Shown here in pieces: positions 25,743 to 33,089 of a stretch of DNA of 64,000 nt. The notes below the pieces were generated by a model, which was not told where the DNA came from, did no database searches, and saw nothing but the letters and a program-made list of their open reading frames with translations. Every line of letters begins with the position of its first letter. Position 1 is the stretch's first letter. This DNA is from Thermotogaceae bacterium (GTDB taxonomy: Bacteria; Thermotogota; Thermotogae; Thermotogales; Thermotogaceae): NCBI GenBank assembly GCA_027077795.1, contig JALWTT010000009.1, forward strand, positions 62,001-126,000, written 5' to 3'. The position numbers and the translations under genes are program-made.

Positions 25743-26847
25743 AGAATCTCTCCTTAGGACTGACTATCTCCGTGATTCTCACACCGAAGTTCTCATCTAT
25801 AACCACCACTTCTCCCCTAGCTATCAGTTTACCGTTAACCAGAATATCGACCGGTTCTCCCGTGAGCTTATCCAATTCTATGAGGGATCCAACGGAAAGC
25901 TCCAAAATCTGCTTCAGGGTCATCCGGGTTCTTCCAAGCTCGACGGTTATCGTCAGGGGAACGTCGAATAAGAGTGCCAATTTGTCGGGTGAAACAGCCG
26001 CCTGTTGAGGTTGCTCTGGTGAGAGCGGTTGAAATTGCGCAGGTTCCGCCTTAACCGGTTGCTGGGAAGGCGTCAAGGGCACGGCTTGTGCAGAAGCTGA
26101 TGCGGTGGGCTGAGGCTGAGCAGGGGGCTGGGGCTTTTCCTCCTCTTTTTCTTCCTCCTTTCGTAGTTTCATGAACATGTCGTACATCTGCTTGACGAAC
26201 TTACTGCTCATAATCTGAATGAACTTCGACGACGGCAACCCCTCAATATTAAGGTCGAACGAAACCTTGACTGTTGGGGTACTTGGATCAGTTTCCATTG
26301 ATGGAAATGAAACATTAGGATCATCGAAGTTCATCACTTCAACCTTCGGAGGTGTGAGATCCACTCTCGTCTTGAAGAAATCACTCATAGCCGTTGCAGC
26401 GGCGCCCATCATCTGATTCATCGCTTCAGAAACCGCGCTGAGCTTTATTTCATCGATTTCCTCACCGGCTCCTTCACCAGTCCCCCCCATCATTATATCG
26501 GCTATTTTGGAAACCACATCTTTCTGGAGAACAAGAACATTCAACCCCTTCAGCCCTTCAACAAATTCTATGATGACAACCACTTTTTCCCCGCTGAATT
26601 CTTTATTGACTTCCTCGTGTTTGATTTCTTCGACAACTGGGGTTGTTATCTTGACCTCTCTGCCCAATATCGTTGAAAGTGCCGTTGAAGCGGCACCCAT
26701 GGAGATGTTTCCTACCTCTCCTATCATATCCTTTTCTATGTCTGTCAAGCTTCCTCCGCCTCTGAAAGTCTCGCTTTCCTTTTCTTCTCCTAAGCCTTTC
26801 AAAAGGGCATCGAGCTCATCCTGAGAGAGAAACTGATCGGACATCAT
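25729..26847 (-). CDS. fliY: Flagellar motor switch phosphatase FliY (CheC-FliN fusion)
   Basis: The 372-residue C-ring protein joins a CheC-like phosphatase module to a FliN-type SpoA domain. The two CheC active sites are intact: MIGEVGNISMGAAST near residue 40 and AVSEAMNQMMGAAATA near residue 145, each with the E-x2-N pair. A Pro/Gln-rich linker (about 235-285) leads to the FliN domain (LFDVPLTITVELGRTRMTL, EPVDILVNGKLIARGEVVV). It should dephosphorylate CheY-P at the motor switch, as in Bacillus and Thermotoga. ATGA overlap with fliM; last flagellar gene of the minus block. Confidence 0.96.
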   Translation of the reverse strand: MMSDQFLSQDELDALLKGLGEEKESETFRGGGSLTDIEKDMIGEVGNISMGAASTALSTILGREVKITTPVVEEIKHEEVNKEFSGEKVVVIIEFVEGLKGLNVLVLQKDVVSKIADIMMGGTGEGAGEEIDEIKLSAVSEAMNQMMGAAATAMSDFFKTRVDLTPPKVEVMNFDDPNVSFPSMETDPSTPTVKVSFDLNIEGLPSSKFIQIMSSKFVKQMYDMFMKLRKEEEKEEEKPQPPAQPQPTASASAQAVPLTPSQQPVKAEPAQFQPLSPEQPQQAAVSPDKLALLFDVPLTITVELGRTRMTLKQILELSVGSLIELDKLTGEPVDILVNGKLIARGEVVVIDENFGVRITEIVSPKERFYAVQ

Positions 26848-27842
26848 TTCACCTCCGTATCTTCCATATCGACTGATTCCTTAAGGACCTCAGATATCTT
26901 GACTGCGTAGTTTCCTCTGAATGTACCGGGAATGCCTCGAAACTTATCCTTTCCATTAACCCTAACCAGAATCGGATCGTTGTGATGAGTGGGGAGTCTT
27001 ATAACGTCCCCAACATTCAACATGAGTATCTCGCCTAGGTTTGAAACGGTCTCACCGAGAACAGCTGAAACGTTCATCAAAGCTCTCGAAATGTTTTTCT
27101 TGAGCCTTTCTTCATCCTCTCTTGTGGATTTTGGACCGGCTGTTGTGAACCAGAGTCTCGCCGAGAGCTTCTCCGCGAACGGCTCTATAACGGATGAAGG
27201 CCAGCATATGTTCAAGAACCCCTCAGTCTTAGCTACAGACATGTAGAGAGTAACCAAGACAACCATTTCACTCGGTGGTGCAACCTGAACAAACTGTGGA
27301 TTTGACTCTATATTTTCGATGGTTGGAACAAACGCCTGTATGTCTTCCCAGGCTTGTGCCAAATGAGTCAATATGTTTATGACTTCCTTTCGCATTATTG
27401 ATGCTTCCACATCTGTTGGACTTCTGTTACTTATAGGCACCCCTGGTCCTCCGAGTATTAGATCCAAAATGGTGTAGAATATCTCGAGCCCCATCTCCAT
27501 TACGGCACTCCCCAGGAGACCTTTTGCTGAAAAGATTGTTATGAACGACGGATTTGGAAGGGATCTGGTGAATTCCTCGTATGTTATCTGATCAACGCTG
27601 GCAAGGGAGACGTTGACGAAACTCCTGACTCTACCCGAGAGATAGGTTGAAGCAGTCCGAGCGAAGTTTTCATGTATCATCTCAAATGTCCTCAGCTGCT
27701 CTTTAGAAAACTTACTCGGACGTTTGAAGTCGTAAGGCTTTACATTTCTCTCTTCTTCTTTTATCTCCTCTATGTTGACTTCTCCAGTGGAAAGGGATTG
27801 CAGAAGTTTGTCTATCTCTTCTTGACTGAGTACATCGGACAT
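26844..27842 (-). CDS. fliM: Flagellar motor switch protein FliM
   Basis: The 332-residue C-ring component starts with the CheY-binding peptide region VLSQEEIDKLLQSL, then the central CheC-like domain (PYDFKRPSKFSKEQLRTFEM, FARTASTYLSGRV) and a C-terminal SpoA domain (LNVGDVIRLPTHHNDPILVRVNGKDKFRG). It binds CheY-P to reverse rotation. Normal length. It overlaps fliY by ATGA and lies 15 bases after fliL. Confidence 0.97.
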   Translation of the reverse strand: MSDVLSQEEIDKLLQSLSTGEVNIEEIKEEERNVKPYDFKRPSKFSKEQLRTFEMIHENFARTASTYLSGRVRSFVNVSLASVDQITYEEFTRSLPNPSFITIFSAKGLLGSAVMEMGLEIFYTILDLILGGPGVPISNRSPTDVEASIMRKEVINILTHLAQAWEDIQAFVPTIENIESNPQFVQVAPPSEMVVLVTLYMSVAKTEGFLNICWPSSVIEPFAEKLSARLWFTTAGPKSTREDEERLKKNISRALMNVSAVLGETVSNLGEILMLNVGDVIRLPTHHNDPILVRVNGKDKFRGIPGTFRGNYAVKISEVLKESVDMEDTEVK

Positions 27843-27857
27843 GGGGAATCCCCCCTT

Positions 27858-28391
27858 TCACTCTGTAGAAGCGAACGCCTTTATGTAGAGGTAGACTTCA
27901 ATCACTCCATCGTTACCAGAACAACCCGTGATGAGTTCAACTGCTTCTTTTATCTGATTTTTCAGGAGTTCCAATCCAGCCGGTGTAGCCAGCTCTGCCT
28001 TGGTTTTACTTATGAATATCTTCATCAAAGCATCCATTATAAGTGGCTTGTCGTCCGCTATAGCGGCCCTGCACGCATCACTTCCAACTTTGAAAACCAG
28101 TGAGTCAACAACTGCGACATCACGTGCGCCTTTCAGAACGAAGGTTTGATTAGAACCAGCTCCTATGAGAACAGCCGTTATTGGTATCCTCTGCTTCACG
28201 GTCTCTGTTTTTTGAGATTGTGCAGTTTTCTCAGCTTTGTTGCTTCCTAAAACCATAGGACCAGCTAAATACAACACAAGAAAAGCCATTATCATGGATA
28301 TAAAAGCGGTCATCATCATTGATTTCATGCCACCCTTTTTTTTGCCTCCGTCCTTTCCAGGTTGGACTTCTTCTTCTCCTGGCATGTTCAT
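27858..28391 (-). CDS. fliL: Flagellar basal body-associated protein FliL
   Basis: The 177-residue inner-membrane protein has a lysine/glycine-rich cytoplasmic start (GKDGGKKKGGMKSM), one membrane helix (MMTAFISMIMAFLVLYLAGPMVLG) and a periplasmic FliL domain (DVAVVDSLVFKVGSDACRAA ... LELLKNQIKEAVELI ... GVIEVYLYIKAFAST). FliL supports stator assembly and torque. It sits between motB and fliM in the motor operon, seven bases from motB. Confidence 0.88.
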   Translation of the reverse strand: MNMPGEEEVQPGKDGGKKKGGMKSMMMTAFISMIMAFLVLYLAGPMVLGSNKAEKTAQSQKTETVKQRIPITAVLIGAGSNQTFVLKGARDVAVVDSLVFKVGSDACRAAIADDKPLIMDALMKIFISKTKAELATPAGLELLKNQIKEAVELITGCSGNDGVIEVYLYIKAFASTE

Positions 28392-28397
28392 CCCTCC

Positions 28398-29279
28398 TCA
28401 CATGGTCTGTCTCTTTATAAGTATATCAATTCTTCGATAGCTTCTTCTGAGCTGCTGAAGCCTTTTCAAAAACTCGTTGTCAAGCTCTGTTAATTTCTTG
28501 ACCGCTTGATTATAAGTCAGCTCCCCTGATTTGACCTTTTCCTCCACGAGCTTCTTCTCGATATCTATTTCCGATTTCAATCGTTCTATATCCTTTTTTA
28601 TGGCCTTATCTCCAACACCTATGGGTACAAATCTGTCGGGGTTGTAATAGAAATCTATGTCAAACCTCCCGGATCTTATATCAGCCAACCTCTCTACCTC
28701 TCGCCTTTTTCTCAGCTCCACTGCGAAAAACCTCGCGACTGATGCAGCCCTAGCGGCTCCCAGATGCCAGTTTGACGGATAGAGCGATGTAGGTGGAAGT
28801 GGCTGGTCATCCGTGTATCCAAATATATCAAGGACGTTTGAAGTATGCTCTATAATTATAACCCCTATCTTTGCCAAAAGTTCTTTAGCTTGAGCAGTCA
28901 GCCTGGCTCTTCCTGGCTCGAAGAACATCATATCTTTGAGGATTATCAACGTTCCTTCTTTCTTCTCCTGAATGGTTATCTTTCCTTTATATCTAGGATC
29001 AGCCATTAATTTCACTATTTCCTGTTCTATCCCCTTCCGGGCTTCTATCAAAGGCTGCTCTTTTATGGATTTTCCTCCCATCAGGACGCTGGGAGGCTTT
29101 CCGCCAAATGCAAATCTTATACCGGTGGCTACTTGCTGAAATTTTCCAGGGCTGATGGTACTCATGGATATCATCGCCACAAAAAAAGTGAGAAGCAATG
29201 TCACCATATCTCCGTATGTGGTCATCCAAGCGGGAGCTCCCGCCTTACATTCTGGACACTTCTTCTCTCCCTCTGCCAT
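28398..29279 (-). CDS. motB: Flagellar motor stator protein MotB
   Basis: The 293-residue stator subunit has a short N-terminus with a CPEC pair, then the ion-channel helix with WMTTYGDMVTLLLTFFVAM, whose Asp24 is the expected ion-binding residue. The periplasmic part has an OmpA-type peptidoglycan-binding domain (ILDIFGYTDDQPL, NWHLGAARAASVARFF). Between these lies an extended linker, and the C-terminus is coiled-coil-like (DIERLKSEIDIEKKLVEEKV). Proton or sodium use cannot be fixed from this alone. It overlaps motA by one base (TGATG). Confidence 0.95.
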   Translation of the reverse strand: MAEGEKKCPECKAGAPAWMTTYGDMVTLLLTFFVAMISMSTISPGKFQQVATGIRFAFGGKPPSVLMGGKSIKEQPLIEARKGIEQEIVKLMADPRYKGKITIQEKKEGTLIILKDMMFFEPGRARLTAQAKELLAKIGVIIIEHTSNVLDIFGYTDDQPLPPTSLYPSNWHLGAARAASVARFFAVELRKRREVERLADIRSGRFDIDFYYNPDRFVPIGVGDKAIKKDIERLKSEIDIEKKLVEEKVKSGELTYNQAVKKLTELDNEFLKRLQQLRRSYRRIDILIKRQTM

Positions 29280-30067
29280 CAGGCGGTCGCCTCCTGAGCT
29301 TCTCTTTCATAAACCCTTCTCTCTTTCTCCGGTAGATATGATTTGAGTTTTTCCTCCAGTATTCTCGGGTTTTCTCCAGCCTGTATGGACAGAACCCCTT
29401 CCAATATCATTCTCTTCAGCTGGAGAATCTTCATCGTTCTTCTGTTGATCTTCTCAGCCATAGGAAGGTAAAAAACGTTCGCGAGTATCGACCCGTAAAG
29501 TGTTGTTATCAAAGCCACAGCCATAGATGGTCCCAACGTTGAGGGATTGTTTAAAGACTTCAACATTTGAATGAGCCCTATGAGTGTTCCTATCATTCCG
29601 AAAGCTGGTGCATAGGCTCCGCCAGCTTCAAGAACTGCTCTTTGCATGCTCAAATCCTGTTCGAAAAGATCCATTTCCGTGTACAACATTCCTTTCAAAA
29701 CCTCTGGATCCGTTCCATCTATCACGAGCTGCATCGCCTTTTTCAGAAACGGATCTCCTATTTCCTCAAGGTTCTCTTCGAGAGAGAGAAGACCTTCACG
29801 TCTGGCCTTCTCGGAAAACGACACGAGAGTTCTTATCATACCTATGAAATCCAACTTCGGTTCCTTGATCGTGGACATGGTTATTTGCACGATCTTGAAA
29901 CCGTATTCTCTAGGTTGGGACGCTATAGTCGACGCAAGAGATCCAATGACCGTTATGAACAACGATGGAATATCTATAAAAGCCGCAAAATCTCCCCCTC
30001 CAGATGCTATACCGAGAAATATAGCTGACAGCGCTAGTCCCACACCTGCCAGCGTGGCGATATCCAT
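29279..30067 (-). CDS. motA: Flagellar motor stator protein MotA
   Basis: The 262-residue protein has four membrane helices, beginning MDIATLAGVGLALSAIFLGIA, with the large cytoplasmic loop between helices 2 and 3 and the conserved channel motif PAFGMIGTLIGLIQMLKSL. The C-terminal cytoplasmic tail carries charged residues for FliG contact (ILEEKLKSYLPEKERR). The proteins of this form resemble the PomA/MotA group of thermophiles. It stands between flbD and motB. Confidence 0.95.
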   Translation of the reverse strand: MDIATLAGVGLALSAIFLGIASGGGDFAAFIDIPSLFITVIGSLASTIASQPREYGFKIVQITMSTIKEPKLDFIGMIRTLVSFSEKARREGLLSLEENLEEIGDPFLKKAMQLVIDGTDPEVLKGMLYTEMDLFEQDLSMQRAVLEAGGAYAPAFGMIGTLIGLIQMLKSLNNPSTLGPSMAVALITTLYGSILANVFYLPMAEKINRRTMKILQLKRMILEGVLSIQAGENPRILEEKLKSYLPEKERRVYEREAQEATA

Positions 30068-30072
30068 TCAGA

Positions 30073-30270
30073 TCACCTCTTTTCAAAAGCCTGGTAGATC
30101 TTTCTTTTATAATCTATAACTTCTCTTATGACGTTTTCAACGCTCTCTTTGACTATGTACTTATCACCGTTCGTCAGAAGTATAGTGGTGTCGGGTTTCG
30201 CCTCGACCAACTCTATATGGTCCGCATTAAGCACAAATCTGTCCCCATTAAGCCTGGTGAGCCATATCAC
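30073..30270 (-). CDS. flbD: FlbD-family flagellar protein
   Basis: The 65-residue protein matches the short FlbD (SwrD-like) family, starting IWLTRLNGDRFVLNADHIE and continuing PDTTILLTNGDKYIVKES. In Bacillus SwrD increases flagellar torque; its place directly upstream of motA is typical. Start is GTG 30270 behind GGGAGGTGG. It should not be confused with the Caulobacter response regulator also named FlbD. Confidence 0.92.
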   Translation of the reverse strand: MIWLTRLNGDRFVLNADHIELVEAKPDTTILLTNGDKYIVKESVENVIREVIDYKRKIYQAFEKR

Positions 30271-30300
30271 AGCTCACCACCTCCCATCAACTCACCTACA

Positions 30301-32412
30301 TCACCTCTTCAAATTGACAAGCTCGTTCAGTATCTGATCGGTTGTTGTTATGACCCTAGCATTGGCTTGAAAACCCCTCTGAGCTACTATCATCTTGGTG
30401 AATTCCTCAGCCAAATCCACGTTACTCATTTCGAGGGCCCCAGATACTATACTCCCTCTTCCTCCCGTGTTAGCTTCTCCTACCATTGGAGAGCCACTAT
30501 TGGCACTGTTAACAAACAGGGAACCGCCGACATCCGTGAGCCCAGCCGGGTTGTTGAACGTGGCGAGGGCTATCTTTGCGATGAGGTCAGTCCTTCCGTT
30601 TGAGAACACCCCAACTATATCTCCATCGTCGTTTATGTTGAAAGACTCTAAACTACCTGTAGAATACCCATCTTGGAACTTCGTTGCCGCCGAAAATTCT
30701 CCTGCAAACTGTGAAACACCGTTGAGGTTCAGAGCAATTGACACAACATCATCGCCGTTGTCCTTAGCACTGAAACTGATCTTTTTCGCTCCATTTCCCC
30801 AATCTATATCAGACACCTTTCCACCCTTTATGTTTCCATAGGCATCTATTTTACCCGTCTTGTCGAAGTTGATCACTCCACCTATTGAACCATTTAAGCT
30901 GTTTCCATCTTTGTCCAAATAAGACACACTTTCACCGGTTGGAAGATATGCCCTCCAAATCCAGACATTCCTGTGATTTTCATCTAAATTTCCCAATCTA
31001 ACAAACTCCAAGTAAAGCTGATAGGGTTTCCCGAGGCTGTCGTAAACGGTGGTGGCTGTAACATACTTTGGAGTTGTGTAATCTGGAACTATGAAGTTCG
31101 TTGGATCATCAGCTTCATAGAATTTCGGTGATCCTGTTCTCGATACAACCAGATCTGCACCGTCAGATACCTCGTATTTGTCCCCATAATACTGATAAAC
31201 TTCCACATCGTAGCTTCCGTCATCGACCGGAGCGCTTATGTTTATCGTGTTAGAGTTGTCGACTTTCACCGTCGTTGAGTACACCTCTTCTCCTGTAGCA
31301 GGATCCTTGAGTAGCACTTTGTAATACCCGTTGAAGTTGTACGCCGGATCGGTCACTGTTCCGCTTCCACCAGTCATTGTGACGGTTAGAGGGCTAGTCG
31401 TGGCTTTGCCATCACCTATGGAGATAACCTTCCAACTGTACGTCACCCCACTTTTAATTCCATCATCGTTCACGGTTATCGTGTTCCCATCGACAGAAGC
31501 TCGGGTGTAGATGACTGTTCCATCGTCACCTTTCAACGCCACAAGGTAATCTCCATAGTAAGAGTTTGCGAGATTCAAAGTCAATGTCCCATCGGTAGTT
31601 GCACTACTCGAACCGGTCTCAACTGGGGCATTTACACCCGCGTCCTTTACATTGCCGAATTTATCCATCTTCAATACTCCAGCGGCGTCGGGGGAACCAT
31701 CACCATCTTGGTCAACATAGTAAACATACCTCTGAACCTCGGAAAATGGGTCATTTGGGTTCGATGAAATCTCAGCTCCCCTTGAGAACCAGACGTGAAC
31801 GTCGTGAGGATTTGAGGAATTATCCTTCAACGTTATATCAAAAGAACTAAAGCCAACGTTGGAATTCAAGTTTCCACTCAGATCCATTTTAGTCGTTTCC
31901 TTTGCGGGCATCGTCAGACCAAACGGAATCTTTATACTTTCTACAGGTTTGTTACTGTCCACTATCCTGGTACCGCTTTCTTTGTCGAGCTCTGACATCC
32001 ATCCCATGACTTTTAATCCAGATGATAGCTGCACCAGGGAACCATCGGTATCCACATCAAAATTTCCTGCTCTGGTGAAGTAGTTTCTCTTCCCATCGGA
32101 CAGAATGAAAAAACCAGCCCCCTTGATGGCCAAGTCGGTCTTCTTCCCGGTATTCTGAAAGGCCCCCTGAGTCATTATCCTATCGATCGTGGCTATTTTT
32201 GACCCAAGACCTATTTGAATCGCATTCGTTCCACCGATGCCTCCTCTCGGAGACATCGCTATTTTCAGGAGCTGAGAGAGTGTGTTTTCAAAGGTCACCC
32301 TCGATGCTTTGAATCCCGTTGTGTTCACGTTGGATATGTTATTACCGACAACGTCCATAGCCATTTGGAAATTCTTCAACCCCGATACGCCGCTGTACAT
32401 GGACCTCATCAT
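30301..32412 (-). CDS. flgE: Flagellar hook protein FlgE (large)
   Basis: The 703-residue hook subunit starts RSMYSGVSGLKNFQMAMDVV, with the NISNVNTTGFKAS motif of axial proteins, and ends with the matching helix (EMSNVDLAEEFTKMIVAQRG, ANARVITTTDQILNELVNLKR). The core is enlarged by a central region of repeated strands (GSGTVTDPAYNFNGYYKVLL, DDGSYDVEVYQYYGDKYE) that probably forms surface domains D2-D4. Typical FlgE proteins are about 400-500 residues. It overlaps flgD by ATGA. Confidence 0.95.
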   Translation of the reverse strand: MMRSMYSGVSGLKNFQMAMDVVGNNISNVNTTGFKASRVTFENTLSQLLKIAMSPRGGIGGTNAIQIGLGSKIATIDRIMTQGAFQNTGKKTDLAIKGAGFFILSDGKRNYFTRAGNFDVDTDGSLVQLSSGLKVMGWMSELDKESGTRIVDSNKPVESIKIPFGLTMPAKETTKMDLSGNLNSNVGFSSFDITLKDNSSNPHDVHVWFSRGAEISSNPNDPFSEVQRYVYYVDQDGDGSPDAAGVLKMDKFGNVKDAGVNAPVETGSSSATTDGTLTLNLANSYYGDYLVALKGDDGTVIYTRASVDGNTITVNDDGIKSGVTYSWKVISIGDGKATTSPLTVTMTGGSGTVTDPAYNFNGYYKVLLKDPATGEEVYSTTVKVDNSNTINISAPVDDGSYDVEVYQYYGDKYEVSDGADLVVSRTGSPKFYEADDPTNFIVPDYTTPKYVTATTVYDSLGKPYQLYLEFVRLGNLDENHRNVWIWRAYLPTGESVSYLDKDGNSLNGSIGGVINFDKTGKIDAYGNIKGGKVSDIDWGNGAKKISFSAKDNGDDVVSIALNLNGVSQFAGEFSAATKFQDGYSTGSLESFNINDDGDIVGVFSNGRTDLIAKIALATFNNPAGLTDVGGSLFVNSANSGSPMVGEANTGGRGSIVSGALEMSNVDLAEEFTKMIVAQRGFQANARVITTTDQILNELVNLKR

Positions 32413-33089
32413 GATTGACCCACCTCCTCGGATATCTCAACTATTGAATCCACTGGGTATCTCTGCCCATTCACAAGTATGTATATCTTTCCATCCATGA
32501 ACTGAACGGCTTTCACACTTCCCTGTTCTAACCCTCCTATTTCTTCTTGACTTCCATCTGGATTCACCTTATAGACGGAATAGAAGTAGGTTCCATTCGG
32601 CATGGAAGTTCCATCGGTGCTTTTTCCATTCCAGATCCATGAATGTAGGCCTGCACTCGCCTCTCCTAAATCTTCGAAGTACACCTGTTTACCACTAGAA
32701 TCCGTTATCTTCACATATATATGAGCAGGCTTGTCGAGCTTGAAATATATTGGATCTGCTTTTCCATCGTTGAGGTCCAAGTTGTTTGAACGAACAACTA
32801 CATCTTTTCCGACCATCGAGGCCGCTTGAGCTTTTTGCATAGCAAGGGATGAATTCACGAAGTCCGTTACAGACTTTGTCATGTTTGAGATCTGCTCCAG
32901 TGATGTCAACTGGGTGAGCTGAGCTATCAGGTCTTTGTTATCCAAAGGCTCCAACGGATTTTGATTCTTCAGCTCCGTCACCAGGAGCATCAAAAATGCT
33001 TGCTTGTCTATCTTCTTCTTGTTCGTTCTCGATCTGATGGCATCTAAGGTGCTTAAATACATAGATGAAAGGTCATTGTTGACCATCAT
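32409..33089 (-). CDS. flgD: Flagellar hook capping protein FlgD
   Basis: The 226-residue scaffold has the family N-terminus KKKIDKQAFLMLLVTELKNQNPLEP and LIAQLTQLTSLEQISNMT, followed by a tudor/FnIII-like C-terminal part (GLHSWIWNGKSTDGTSMPNG). It caps the growing hook while FlgE adds. It overlaps both fliK (ATGA) and flgE (ATGA). Confidence 0.94.
   Translation of the reverse strand: MMVNNDLSSMYLSTLDAIRSRTNKKKIDKQAFLMLLVTELKNQNPLEPLDNKDLIAQLTQLTSLEQISNMTKSVTDFVNSSLAMQKAQAASMVGKDVVVRSNNLDLNDGKADPIYFKLDKPAHIYVKITDSSGKQVYFEDLGEASAGLHSWIWNGKSTDGTSMPNGTYFYSVYKVNPDGSQEEIGGLEQGSVKAVQFMDGKIYILVNGQRYPVDSIVEISEEVGQS

Noticed and set aside
30073-30270. FlbD as the Caulobacter-type sigma-54 regulator
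   Set aside because: The protein is only 65 residues and has no receiver, AAA or DNA-binding domain; it is the unrelated short FlbD/SwrD family.
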